The notes beneath the pieces were generated by a model that saw only the letters and a program-made list of their open reading frames with translations, ran no database searches and was not told where the DNA came from. A DNA stretch of 34,845 nt from WLMZ01 sp039920665. GTDB lineage: Bacteria; Actinomycetota; Acidimicrobiia; Acidimicrobiales; Ilumatobacteraceae. Below are positions 1 to 8,437 of this stretch, piece by piece. The DNA lies in contig JBDSDH010000230.1 of assembly GCA_039920665.1 (NCBI GenBank), forward strand, positions 1 through 34,845, in the 5' to 3' direction. The stretch's first letter is position 1; each line of letters starts with the position of its first letter. The position numbers and the translations under genes are program-made.

Positions 1-61
1 CAGCGACGCTAACACGCACTCCTGCGAACTCGACATCACCGATGGCGCGCGGGCGGTTGGG

Positions 62-955
62 TCAGCGGCGGTACATCGGCTGGATCCGTTGGCGAGGGCC
101 GAATTTCGGGGCAGCGTGGCCGTCGAGGCCGAGCAGCCGGATCACTCGGCCGCGCTGACCGACGTACGGCTCGAGCAGATCGAGCATCCGAGCGTCGGAC
201 CCACGAGGCTCTCCGGCAAGGGCCCAACTGACCATGTTCGGGATGTGGTAGTCGCCGACCGGCACCGCATCGGGGTCGCCGAGCGCAGGCCCCACCGCAG
301 AGCCGATCGTCCACGCGCCGATACCTGGCAACAGCCGCAGCCTGCTTGCAGCATCGCTGGGGGAGAGGTCGTTCCACTGCTGGATCCGGCTGGCATATCG
401 GGCGATGGTGCGCATCGCCTCAGCCCGTTTGGCCTCGATACCGATGGGGTGGAACCACCACGGCGGATGGGCGAGCAGTCGTTGCGGTGACGGCGGGAGC
501 CGCAAATCCGGAAAGGGACCGGGGGCCGGATCTCCGAGTCGTTGGACCAGCCGGCGCCATTGACTGAAGGCCTCAACCCCGGTGACCCGTTGGCCGAGGA
601 TCACCGGCAGCAACTCGTGGTACAAACTCCCGCTCGCCCCGAACCGGATTCCCGGATGGTTGCGCTGGGCTCGCTGCACGTGAGGGTGGCTGTCGTCGCC
701 GAACGTCCAACCCGGATCGCATCCGCCGGCGAACTGCGGTGCCCGGGCGAGCATCCACTCGGCGCCGGGCCCCCACGCCTCGGCCACGAGTTGGTCCCGT
801 GACCAGCACATCCGCAATGTCGCCGGACCGTCGGGAGTCAACGTTGCACGGACGAATTCGCTCGTGCCGAGCCGGGTCGTGGGGTCGGCGCGTCCATATC
901 GGTAGACCGACAGCGTGCTGCGAAGGTTCGTCAGCGGGTCGATCCGAAGCGGCAC
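62..955 (-). CDS. DNA-3-methyladenine glycosylase II-like (AlkA/HhH-GPD family)
   Basis: Base-excision repair glycosylase of about 297 residues that would remove alkylated bases from DNA. The helix-hairpin-helix reads LPGIGAWT at about residues 209-216, and the catalytic aspartate of the HhH-GPD family is matched by D235 in VGDYHIPN, the same place as the AlkA PDDY motif. The N-terminal part (GRADPTTRLG, then a GPGAEWML stretch) fits the AlkA N-terminal domain. I chose the GTG at 955 because the open frame can be extended to 1123, but that extension would overlap the neighbouring enoyl-CoA hydratase start and has no family character. It is transcribed divergently from that gene, with about 95 bp between the starts. 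The C-terminus is short and basic. Family assignment is firm; substrate range is inferred. Confidence 0.88.
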   Translation of the reverse strand: MPLRIDPLTNLRSTLSVYRYGRADPTTRLGTSEFVRATLTPDGPATLRMCWSRDQLVAEAWGPGAEWMLARAPQFAGGCDPGWTFGDDSHPHVQRAQRNHPGIRFGASGSLYHELLPVILGQRVTGVEAFSQWRRLVQRLGDPAPGPFPDLRLPPSPQRLLAHPPWWFHPIGIEAKRAEAMRTIARYASRIQQWNDLSPSDAASRLRLLPGIGAWTIGSAVGPALGDPDAVPVGDYHIPNMVSWALAGEPRGSDARMLDLLEPYVGQRGRVIRLLGLDGHAAPKFGPRQRIQPMYRR

Positions 956-1049
956 CCTCGGCACGGTACAGCAGATCGGCAGCCGAACTGGAGGAGTCCG
1001 TCGACCGTCCGCCTCTGCGCGACAGTTGTTCGCCCGCGACGATGGACCG

Positions 1050-1850
1050 ATGGCAGTCATCGAGATCTCGACCCCCCGGACCGGCATCGCCCAGATCACG
1101 CTCAACCGTCCCGACAAGCTCAACGCGATGACGACAGAGTTGATCCAGGGCCTGCACGACGCGTTCGACAGAATCGCAGTCGATCATGCAGTGCGCGCCA
1201 TCGTGCTGACCGGCGCCGGGCGCGGCTTCTGCGCAGGACTCGACCTGGGCGGCTACGGCACGGCCCCCGGCACCGAGGGACTCGGCAGAATTCCGGCCGG
1301 GTTCGCAGTCCAGAAGCACATCGCCAGCCTGATTCCGCACATGCGCTCGATGCCGCAGCCGATCATCGCAGCAGTCAATGGAGCGGCGGCGGGCGGCGGA
1401 TTTGCTCTGGTTCTGGGCTCAGACGTCCGGCTCGCCTCCCACGCATCGAAGTTCAGCGCGGCCTTCATCCGGATCGGCTTGTCGGCGTGCGACATCGGAA
1501 CGAGCTGGATGCTGCCACGCCTGGTGGGAATGGCTCGCGCCCAAGAACTGATGCTGACCGGCCGGGTGTTCGACAGTGCGGAGGCTTACCGAATCGGCCT
1601 GATCGTCGAACTGTTCGAGCCGGAACAGTTGCTGGTGGCGGCCTATGCCAAGGCCGAGCAGATCATGCTCAACGCTCCAATGGGAGTCGCGATGACCAAG
1701 GAGGGGATGTGGACGGCGCTCGAGGTTCCGATGCAGGCTGCGATCGACATCGAGAACCGCCAACAGATTCTGCTCAGCCAGATGAGCGATCACCGCGAGG
1801 CAATGACCGCGTTCCTCGAGCGCCGTCCTCCGAACTACACCTACGGCTGA
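1050..1850 (+). CDS. Enoyl-CoA hydratase/isomerase (crotonase) family protein without the catalytic glutamates
   Basis: Crotonase-fold protein of 266 residues. The CoA-binding and oxyanion-hole signatures are present: TLNRPDKLNAM at 17-27, GRGFCAGLDL at 57-66, and AAVNGAAAGGGFAL at 107-120. The two glutamates that activate water in true hydratases are missing: the Glu144-equivalent is F118 (GGGFAL) and the Glu164-equivalent is F139 (FSAAFIRIGL). D148 in SACDIG is the nearest acidic residue in the active-site loop and could serve an isomerase-like or other reaction. The ATG at 1050 was chosen because upstream codons are not crotonase-like. It converges on the ABC transporter operon and is followed by a hairpin. 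Fold certain, reaction unknown. Confidence 0.9.
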   Translation: MAVIEISTPRTGIAQITLNRPDKLNAMTTELIQGLHDAFDRIAVDHAVRAIVLTGAGRGFCAGLDLGGYGTAPGTEGLGRIPAGFAVQKHIASLIPHMRSMPQPIIAAVNGAAAGGGFALVLGSDVRLASHASKFSAAFIRIGLSACDIGTSWMLPRLVGMARAQELMLTGRVFDSAEAYRIGLIVELFEPEQLLVAAYAKAEQIMLNAPMGVAMTKEGMWTALEVPMQAAIDIENRQQILLSQMSDHREAMTAFLERRPPNYTYG

Positions 1851-1865
1851 TCAGCCGGACGAGAG

Positions 1866-1893
1866 CTGGTCAGCCGGATAGTCGGCTGACCAG
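1866..1893. terminator. Bidirectional hairpin between convergent genes
   Basis: An 11-bp perfect stem (CTGGTCAGCCG pairing with CGGCTGACCAG) with a 6-nt loop lies in the 62-bp gap between the crotonase stop and the stop of the ABC ATPase on the other strand. There is no clear T-tract. Its place between two converging genes makes a shared transcription end the simplest reading. Confidence 0.6.
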
Positions 1894-1912
1894 TTGTCGG
1901 CAATGCGACTGC

Positions 1913-2950
1913 TCAGTTGGAGGCCGCTGCGGTCCGCAGGGTCACCGGTGCTTCGCTGCCGTGCAACGGGTAGTGGCAGGCAACGAAGTGACCAGTGGCG
2001 ACCTCACGCAACTGCGGCTCCTCTGCTGTGCATCGGTCCTGGGCAGCGGGACAGCGTGTATGGAACCGGCATCCCGATGGCGGCATCACGGGCGACGGCG
2101 GTTCACCGAACACCTCGTTGCGGGTGACGACGACTGTTGGGTCAGCGACCGGGATCGAGCTCAGCAACAGGTCGGTGTAGTGGTGTGCCGGCGCTCGGTA
2201 GAGATCGTCCGATGGTGCGACTTCGCACAACTTGCCGAGATACATCACCGCGACCCGGTCGCTGATGTTCTTGACGACAGCGAGGTCGTGAGCGATGAAG
2301 ATCAGGGTCAGACCGTAGCGACGCTTGAGATCCTCGAGCAGGTTGAGGACCTGGGCCTGAACGCTGACGTCGAGCGCCGACACGGGCTCGTCGCAGATGA
2401 TCATCGACGGATTGAGGACGAGCGCTCGGGCGATGCTGATCCGTTGGCACTGGCCGCCGCTGAACTGGTGCGGTCGACGGTCGCCGACCGCCGCCGGATC
2501 GATACCGACGTCTTCGAGCGCCTGGTTGACCTTCGCCAGTCGCTCCTGCTTGGTGCCGATCTTCCAGATGTTGAGCGGTTCCATCACGATGTCGCGCACC
2601 CGGCGACGCGGGTTGAGCGACGAGATCGGATCCTGGAAGATCATCTGGACACTGGTGCGCAGCGTGCGCATCCCGTCGCCTTGGAGCGTCGTCAGCTCCT
2701 GGCCATCGAATTGGACGGTGCCGCCCTTGGGCCGAGGCAATTGCATGATCGCTCGACCAGTGGTGGACTTGCCGCAGCCGCTTTCGCCGACGACCCCGAG
2801 CGTTTCGCCCGCGAGGACATCGAAACTGATCCCGGAAACGGCCTGGACCTTGAGCCCAGTGCGGCCCACAGGAAACTCGACGACCAGGTCGTCGACGCGC
2901 AACAGGGCCTCGCCTTGATCGTGCATGTGTGCTTTGCCGGTGCCGGCCAT
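1913..2950 (-). CDS. Oligopeptide/dipeptide ABC transporter ATP-binding protein (DppF/OppF type)
   Basis: Cytoplasmic ATPase of 345 residues that would drive import together with its partner ATPase encoded just upstream. Walker A GESGCGKS is at 55-62, the Q-loop FQDP near 105-108, the signature FSGGQ at 163-167 and Walker B IICDEP around 184-189. The usual FSGGQRQR reads FSGGQCQR, with Cys168 replacing Arg. The C-terminal oligopeptide-transporter extension with PPSGCRFHTRCP and its cysteines is present, typical of Dpp/Opp ATPases. The start ATG shares one base with the stop of the preceding ATPase gene (TGATG), indicating translational coupling. It is the last gene of a five-gene operon. The substrate cannot be read from sequence. 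Confidence 0.93.
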   Translation of the reverse strand: MAGTGKAHMHDQGEALLRVDDLVVEFPVGRTGLKVQAVSGISFDVLAGETLGVVGESGCGKSTTGRAIMQLPRPKGGTVQFDGQELTTLQGDGMRTLRTSVQMIFQDPISSLNPRRRVRDIVMEPLNIWKIGTKQERLAKVNQALEDVGIDPAAVGDRRPHQFSGGQCQRISIARALVLNPSMIICDEPVSALDVSVQAQVLNLLEDLKRRYGLTLIFIAHDLAVVKNISDRVAVMYLGKLCEVAPSDDLYRAPAHHYTDLLLSSIPVADPTVVVTRNEVFGEPPSPVMPPSGCRFHTRCPAAQDRCTAEEPQLREVATGHFVACHYPLHGSEAPVTLRTAAASN

Positions 2951-4050
2951 CAGGACACGCTCACGTCGGTCGCGGCACCCGGCGCTGCAGCGACCAGGGT
3001 GCCGTCAGCGGCGGTCGTCGCCGACGCATTGACCTCGGCCCAACGCGGCGAACCGACCGGGTGGAAGCAGGCGTAGAAATGGCCAGGGCTTTCCTCGATC
3101 AATGGTGGCTCCTCGGCGCGGCACCGGTCGGTGGCATATGGGCATCGTGGGCTGAAGCGACAGCCCGACGGCGGATGGATCAGGTCCGGTGGACGACCGC
3201 CGATGGTTGTCAGCACGGTATGGCTCGGATCATCGAGCTTGGGAATGCTGCGGAACAGGGCCTCCGTGTACGGCATCTTCATGTCCGAGAACAGCACCTT
3301 GGTGGATGCCTTCTCGACGACCTTGCCGGCGTACATGACGATGATCTCATCCGTGTGCCCGGCGACGACCCCGAGGTCGTGGGTGACCAGGATCAGCGAC
3401 ATGTTTCGCTCTCGGCGCTGCTCCTGGATCAGATCGAGGATCTGGGCCTGGACGGTGACGTCGAGCGCGGTGGTCGGCTCGTCGGCGAACAGCATGGTTG
3501 GTCCGCAGACCAGCGCCATCGCAATCATGACTCGTTGACGCATGCCGCCGGACAACTCGAAGGCGTACTGGTCGAGCCGCTTCTTCGGTTCCGGGATTCC
3601 GACGTCGGTCAGCAACTTGAGCACGGTCTCGCGCGCCGCTTCCTTGGTCATCTTGAGCTTGAGACGCAGCGGTTCGCCGACTTGGTTACCGATCTTCATC
3701 ACCGGGTTGAGCGATGTCATCGGGTCCTGGAAGATCATCGACATCTCGGTACCCCAGATGTCGCGACGCTGCTTGAGACTCATCTTGGCCAGGTCGAGAC
3801 CCTCGAAGATCACTTCGCCACTGCGGATCGTGTTGCGCTTCGGCAGCAGCCCCATGATGGACCGCGACAGGATCGTCTTGCCGCAGCCGGACTCGCCGAC
3901 GATGCCGAGGCTCTTGCCTCGATCGAGCGTGAACGAGACCCCGTCGACCGCGCGGACCACGCCGAGCGGTGTGTTGAAGTGCGTCTTCAGGTTACGGACG
4001 TCGAGCAGCGGGCCATCCTCACCGCGCCGGCTTGCCTGGGTGACACTCAT
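2950..4050 (-). CDS. Oligopeptide/dipeptide ABC transporter ATP-binding protein (DppD/OppD type)
   Basis: Second ATPase of the importer, 366 residues. Walker A GESGCGKT is at 52-59, the Q-loop FQDP at 107-110, signature LSGGM at 166-170 and Walker B LFADEP at about 187-192, followed by the D-loop ALD. The C-terminal oligopeptide extension PPSGCRFSPRCP is present. The ATG at 4050 was chosen because it forms a 4-base ATGA overlap with the stop of the permease gene upstream; the longer open frame to 4203 runs inside the permease gene and lacks ABC character. It would pair with the DppF-type subunit as a heterodimer on the cytoplasmic face of the two permeases. Confidence 0.93.
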   Translation of the reverse strand: MSVTQASRRGEDGPLLDVRNLKTHFNTPLGVVRAVDGVSFTLDRGKSLGIVGESGCGKTILSRSIMGLLPKRNTIRSGEVIFEGLDLAKMSLKQRRDIWGTEMSMIFQDPMTSLNPVMKIGNQVGEPLRLKLKMTKEAARETVLKLLTDVGIPEPKKRLDQYAFELSGGMRQRVMIAMALVCGPTMLFADEPTTALDVTVQAQILDLIQEQRRERNMSLILVTHDLGVVAGHTDEIIVMYAGKVVEKASTKVLFSDMKMPYTEALFRSIPKLDDPSHTVLTTIGGRPPDLIHPPSGCRFSPRCPYATDRCRAEEPPLIEESPGHFYACFHPVGSPRWAEVNASATTAADGTLVAAAPGAATDVSVS

Positions 4051-5072
4051 CCAATCGCCTCTCGAATTCGGAACTTCTCGGCAAGGACATCGCCGAGCAG
4101 GTTGATGCTGAGGATCGTGACGAACATCGTGGCAGCGGGCATCAGCGAGATCCACCACGAGTTCTCGAGCTTGCTCTGACCGTCGAGGATCAGGTTGCCC
4201 CACGTCGGACTCGGTGCGTTGACCGAGAGTCCGAGGTAGGCGAGCGCACCTTCAGCGACGATCACAATTGCCACACCCACCAGGGCGAAGGTCAACATCG
4301 CGGGAACCACGTTGGGCAGAATCTCTCGCAGCACAATCCGGCTGCTGCTCGCTCCGATACTTCGCGCGGCGGTCACGAACTCACGCTGTGCATAGACGAT
4401 GGTGTTCGCCCTGACCAGTTTCTGCAAGGGGGGTATCGACAGGACCACGAGCGCCAGAATGATTGGCTGGATACTTCGATTGGTCGCCTGATCAGCGCCT
4501 GACGAACCGAAGAAACCAACGATGAACACCACCAACAACAGCGCTGGGAAGGCGAGGATGATGTTCATCAGTGCTTCGATGAATCGGTCGATTCGGCCGC
4601 CCTTGTAGCCGGCGAGCAATCCGAGGCCACCACCGATGATGAGCCCGAAGATGATCGAGGAGGCTCCGATGGTGAGTGAAACCCGGGCCCCGAACATCGA
4701 TCGGGCAAAGATGTCACGACCGTTGGAATCCGTGCCGAACCATCCCGTGCGCTCGGGTGCGCCGGGGATCGTGATGCCTTTGGCGTCGGCGAACGTCGCC
4801 CATGCCGGCGGCTTCTCGAGCAGGAATGGGCTCCCGATCAGATGGGTGCTGCATTCTGTTGCTGCCTTGTCGCCGAACTGGCTGCAGTCGTGATTGACCC
4901 ACGGCACCCAATTGGCACCAATGGCAGTGAACGTCAACAACGCAAGCCAGATGATTGCGAGCCATTTGGTGACGACGCCGCGCTTGCGAAACTTGGCGCG
5001 AGGCCTTGCTGCGGTCGCAACAGGCTCGATCATCTCGGATGGCTCGATGGTGGAATCGGTGACGAAGGTCAT
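4047..5072 (-). CDS. ABC transporter permease (DppC/OppC type)
   Basis: Inner-membrane permease of 341 residues. A first membrane helix near 33-52 (WLAIIWLALLTFTAIGANWV) is followed by a large outside loop that contains GWFGTDSNGRDIFAR, the sequence typical of DppC proteins, then five further hydrophobic helices. The EAA-type cytoplasmic loop that contacts the ATPases is seen as AARSIGASSSRIVLREILPN. The ATG at 5072 lies 10 bp after the stop of the DppB-type gene, and the stop overlaps the next ATPase start. This is the C-type half of the translocation channel. Confidence 0.93.
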   Translation of the reverse strand: MTFVTDSTIEPSEMIEPVATAARPRAKFRKRGVVTKWLAIIWLALLTFTAIGANWVPWVNHDCSQFGDKAATECSTHLIGSPFLLEKPPAWATFADAKGITIPGAPERTGWFGTDSNGRDIFARSMFGARVSLTIGASSIIFGLIIGGGLGLLAGYKGGRIDRFIEALMNIILAFPALLLVVFIVGFFGSSGADQATNRSIQPIILALVVLSIPPLQKLVRANTIVYAQREFVTAARSIGASSSRIVLREILPNVVPAMLTFALVGVAIVIVAEGALAYLGLSVNAPSPTWGNLILDGQSKLENSWWISLMPAATMFVTILSINLLGDVLAEKFRIREAIG

Positions 5073-5082
5073 CGTGTCGTCC

Positions 5083-6045
5083 TCAGCTCAGCGTGCGCGC
5101 GGCACGAACACGGGGGTCGAGCCAGCCGTACGCGATGTCGACCAGAAAGGTGAAGAAGACGTAGACGAGGGCCAGGATCGCAACAGTCACTTGGACCAAC
5201 CGGAAATCGCTGCTGAAGATACCGAGCACCGTCTTGCGGCCCAGTCCGTTCAGGCCGAATGCGGTCTCGACGATCAGCGAGCCGCCGACCAGGGTGCCGA
5301 CGTTGATCGCAGCCGACGTGAGCAGCGAGAACATCGAAGGACGCAGTGCGTGACCGAACAGGATTCGGTTGGTACTGACTCCTTTGGCCCGGGCGGTCGT
5401 GATGAAGTCGCTCTGGAGCGTGTTGACCATGTCGGCTCGCAGAAGCCGCATGTAGCCAGCAGCGACGGGCAGAGCGAGGGCGACGGTCGGCATGATGAAG
5501 TTCTTGAAATGCAGCCATGGATCGTCGAAAAAGCTGACGTTTTTGGAGAGCGAGGGGAAGAACTTCCAGTGGACGGAGAAGAGCAGGATTGCCACCGGAG
5601 CAATGATGTACGTGGGCGCCGAGAGGAAGCCGAACGAGATCGTTGTCGATAATCGGTCGAAGAGCCCGCCGTTGCGGTAGGCCGCTCCGATTGCCACCGG
5701 TATCGCCAGGCCGAGGGCGAAGAGTTGACCGTAGAACATCAACCGAATCGAGATCTGGAGACCGTCCCAGATCGAGGTCTTGACGGACTCGTTGTTGTTG
5801 GTCGTGCCCCAATTGAAGGTGACCAGATCCTTGACGAAGTAGCCGTACTGGGCCGGCGGCGAATCGTTGAGATGCAACGAATCGAGGAGCTTGTCCTTCT
5901 CGGCCTGGTTGGTGAGGCCGGCGCCGCGGTACAGGATGACCCGTTCCTTGGCGTTCGGCATCGCGCTGAGCGCGAGGGACACCGTGAAGGTGACGGCAAT
6001 CACGACGATGACCAGTTGGACGAATCGTTGTCCTACGTATCGCAT
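5083..6045 (-). CDS. ABC transporter permease (DppB/OppB type)
   Basis: Inner-membrane permease of 320 residues with an N-terminal helix (LVIVVIAVTFTVSLALSAMP) and about five more helices. The EAA loop TTARAKGVSTNRILFGHALRP matches the DppB family. The extracytoplasmic segment after helix 1 (NAKERVILYRGAGLTNQAEKD) is the usual B-type loop with a predicted coiled stretch. An AAGGA ribosome binding site lies about 9-10 bases before the ATG at 6045. It is separated from the upstream binding-protein gene by 127 bp holding a strong stem-loop at 6124-6156, which could lower permease expression relative to the binding protein. Confidence 0.93.
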   Translation of the reverse strand: MRYVGQRFVQLVIVVIAVTFTVSLALSAMPNAKERVILYRGAGLTNQAEKDKLLDSLHLNDSPPAQYGYFVKDLVTFNWGTTNNNESVKTSIWDGLQISIRLMFYGQLFALGLAIPVAIGAAYRNGGLFDRLSTTISFGFLSAPTYIIAPVAILLFSVHWKFFPSLSKNVSFFDDPWLHFKNFIMPTVALALPVAAGYMRLLRADMVNTLQSDFITTARAKGVSTNRILFGHALRPSMFSLLTSAAINVGTLVGGSLIVETAFGLNGLGRKTVLGIFSSDFRLVQVTVAILALVYVFFTFLVDIAYGWLDPRVRAARTLS

Positions 6046-6123
6046 GTGGAAGTCATTCCTTGGTCATTGGTGTTCGGTGTCCCTCGGTTGCTCGATCATG
6101 ATGTGGGTAACTGGTGGAGTGAC

Positions 6124-6156
6124 GGTGTCACCGGCGGCGTGGCCGCCGGTGACACC
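6124..6156 (-). terminator. Perfect 15-bp stem-loop between binding-protein and permease genes (attenuator or mRNA 3'-end stabiliser)
   Basis: The two arms GGTGTCACCGGCGGC and GCCGCCGGTGACACC are exact reverse complements separated by GTG. The hairpin sits 17 bp after the binding-protein stop and about 80 bp before the DppB-type start. There is no T-tract, so partial termination or protection of the binding-protein mRNA is more likely than complete termination. This arrangement is known from other importer operons in which the binding protein is made in excess. Confidence 0.7.
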
Positions 6157-6172
6157 TCGGAACTCCGTTGGC

Positions 6173-8005
6173 TCAGGCGTCGAGCCAGACGGTGGCCGGG
6201 AAGAAGGAACCGGCGATACCGGCACCGTTCTGGCCCTTGCCACCATCGGGCAGAGCCAGGTTCTCGCCGGCCAGGCCTTCGATGCCGGGCTTACCGGCGA
6301 GCATCCACACGGTCCAGGTACCCCAGAGGTTGTAGCACTCCGAAGCGAACAGACGGTTGACGTCTTCGGCGATCTGCTTCTTCTCGGTCGGGTCGTTGGA
6401 GGCCCGGTTCTGGTCGAGCAGTGCGTCGAGCTTGGCATCCTTGATCCGACCGAAGTTGAGGGCCAGGGAGCCGACCGGGAGCGCCGAACTGGAGTGCCAC
6501 CAGAAGTACTGCTGGTCGAGATCGACGCCGCCGTGGTTGCGCCACTGGAACACTTCGAACGTACCGAGCAATGCCGTGACGATGTAGTTGCCCTGGTCGA
6601 TCTGATCGATCGTGACCTCGTCGATCCCGGCCTGCTCCCACCACTGCTTCTGGAAGTTGGCGACGACCAGGTTGGTCGCGTCGTTGGTGGTGGCAAGGGC
6701 GAGGGTCAGCTTCTCACCGGGGTGATCGGCCTTGTACTCCTTGATGAGTTCCTGGGCCTTGGCCATGTCCTGGGTGAGGGGGTAGCCGGTGTCGTCGAGG
6801 TAGCCGACCTGGCCGGGCGAGAACGGGCCGTTGGCCAGTTGATTGACGCCCTGGTTGATCGAGTCGTTGACCGTCTTGGCGTCGTAGGCGTACGCCAGGG
6901 CGCAGCGGACCCGCTGATCGGTCAGGATCGAGCCTTCCTTGGTCACGTGCAGCAAGCTGTACGCGGTTTCGGACTTGTCCTGCGTCTCGATCGACGGGAA
7001 GTTCGTGGCGTCCTCGCGGAACTCGACGATGCTCTGTCCGTTGGTGGTGTGGATCAAGTCGACGTCGCCCGCCTTCAGCGCGTCACGGCGCTTGAGGGCA
7101 TCTGCGATCGGGATGAATTCGACGCTGTCGAGGAACGGGTAGGGCTTGTTCCAGTAGTCGGGGTTCTTCTTGGCCTTGAAATACTCGTTGGCCTTGTAGT
7201 CCTCGAAGATGAACGGGCCGGTGCCGACCGGACGCGACCGAAGCGTCTCGTCGGCGTCGGATGCGGCCAGCCATGTCGGCGACGCCATGTAACCAACCTG
7301 GCCGGTGAGGTAGAACGGGAATGTCGCCCATGGCTTTTCGACCGTGACGACAGCGGTCATCGGGTCGGCAGGGTCGAGCGAGATGTCCGTGACCGACTTG
7401 ATCGCGACGCCGGTGAGCAGGCCGACCTTGTGACGATTCAGGTTGTCGACAATGGCGGCACCGTCGAGCGGCGTTCCATCGTGGAACTTGATACCTGCGC
7501 GAGCGGTGATCTTCCACACCGTGAAGTCGGCATTGGGCTCAATGGCCGAGGCCAGGTACGGATGGGGCTTGTCGTCGTTGCCCGTGAGCGCGAGCGAGTC
7601 GTAGACGGCACGGGCGATCTGGTGGCACGAGATCGCGCAGACCATTTCTGCCGGGCGCCATGGCGACGAGGTCTCGGCTTCGACACCCATCACCAGGTTG
7701 CCGCCGGAGACGGGTGTCTTGGCGGGTTCGGTCGTGGCCGTGGTGGCCGTGGTGGCCGTGGTGTCGGTGGTGTCGGCTGTTGTCGGGGCAGTGGTGTCTC
7801 CGCTGCCCGTGGTGGCGGGCGTCGTGACGGCGCCCCCGGTGGTGGTGGCAGTTGAACCACCGGATGCAACGGTGGTGGCTGCTGCGGAGTCCGTAGTGCT
7901 CTTCTCGTCGCTGCTGCAGGCGCCGGCGACGAGGCCCACTGTGACGAGCGCGACGCCGAGCATCATGCCCGGACGGCGGCGGCCGGTTCGTTTCGTATTC
8001 CCCAT
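6173..8005 (-). CDS. Extracellular solute-binding lipoprotein, family 5 (DppA/OppA type)
   Basis: Lipid-anchored binding protein of 610 residues, first gene of the importer operon. The N-terminus has basic residues, a hydrophobic stretch and the lipobox VAGAC with Cys30 as the predicted lipidated residue. A Ser/Thr-rich linker (about 31-95) with TTATTATT repeats follows, then the family-5 binding fold starting GGNLVMGVEAETSSPW, with the conserved GIKFHDGTPLDGAAIVDNLNRH and LRSRPVGTGPFIFEDYK segments. The ATG at 8005 is preceded by a strong AAGGGGG ribosome binding site; a longer frame to 8056 adds nothing. On the minus strand TAAGGT (8091-8086) resembles an actinobacterial -10 box. Ligand unknown: peptides, nickel, sugars and drugs are all possible in this family. 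Confidence 0.94.
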   Translation of the reverse strand: MGNTKRTGRRRPGMMLGVALVTVGLVAGACSSDEKSTTDSAAATTVASGGSTATTTGGAVTTPATTGSGDTTAPTTADTTDTTATTATTATTEPAKTPVSGGNLVMGVEAETSSPWRPAEMVCAISCHQIARAVYDSLALTGNDDKPHPYLASAIEPNADFTVWKITARAGIKFHDGTPLDGAAIVDNLNRHKVGLLTGVAIKSVTDISLDPADPMTAVVTVEKPWATFPFYLTGQVGYMASPTWLAASDADETLRSRPVGTGPFIFEDYKANEYFKAKKNPDYWNKPYPFLDSVEFIPIADALKRRDALKAGDVDLIHTTNGQSIVEFREDATNFPSIETQDKSETAYSLLHVTKEGSILTDQRVRCALAYAYDAKTVNDSINQGVNQLANGPFSPGQVGYLDDTGYPLTQDMAKAQELIKEYKADHPGEKLTLALATTNDATNLVVANFQKQWWEQAGIDEVTIDQIDQGNYIVTALLGTFEVFQWRNHGGVDLDQQYFWWHSSSALPVGSLALNFGRIKDAKLDALLDQNRASNDPTEKKQIAEDVNRLFASECYNLWGTWTVWMLAGKPGIEGLAGENLALPDGGKGQNGAGIAGSFFPATVWLDA

Positions 8006-8150
8006 GGAATTCCCCCTTGTTGTCTGGATCGTGCCGAAGCGGTATCCGGGGTCCACGTTGTGACCCCCGCCACAGCAACGATCGCACCTTACTCACGCGG
8101 CACACGACAGATGCAACGCAGCCGCGGATTTCCTGCGTAGCGTCGAGAAC

Positions 8151-8375
8151 GTGTACCGCCTGGATCACCTCGACCGGCCACACCCGAAGCGTCTGCGGCC
8201 GGAGCACCCTCATTTTGATGCGATCATGGCCCGTCATCGTGAAGCGATAGATGCCGGTGCGCCGACCTACCGCGATCCCGTGAGTGGACTGGCGGTGTTC
8301 ACAGCAGCGATCCTCGCCAGCCGCAATGCGTGTTGCAACAGCGGGTGCCGGCACTGTCCATACATTGCGCTGTGA
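8151..8375 (+). CDS. Small DUF5522-like protein with Cys/His motif
   Basis: A 74-residue protein starting at GTG 8151. It begins with a His/Pro-rich segment (RLDHLDRPHPKRLRPEHPHFD), continues with YRDPVSGLAVFTAAIL and ends with a cysteine motif reading CCNSGCRHCPY. The YxDPxTGxxVFT plus CCxxGCRHCPY pattern is what I know of the DUF5522 family, small proteins of unknown role. Four cysteines and a histidine in 11 residues suggest metal or Fe-S binding, which is inference. It is divergent from the importer operon (145 bp between starts) and 62 bp upstream of the PPK2 gene. Short, but the motif makes it a real gene. Confidence 0.8.
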   Translation: MYRLDHLDRPHPKRLRPEHPHFDAIMARHREAIDAGAPTYRDPVSGLAVFTAAILASRNACCNSGCRHCPYIAL

Positions 8376-8437
8376 CCCGAGCGCGCTCCCAGACGAACCT
8401 CCCTGACGTTGCTGACCACGTCGTCTAACGTTCGACG

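Noticed and set aside
5867..7855. Long plus-strand open frame (about 660 codons) opposite the binding-protein gene
   Set aside because: It is antisense to a well-defined family-5 binding protein; its translation has no domain and is rich in Val/Gly/Asp/Arg from GC-biased codon positions.
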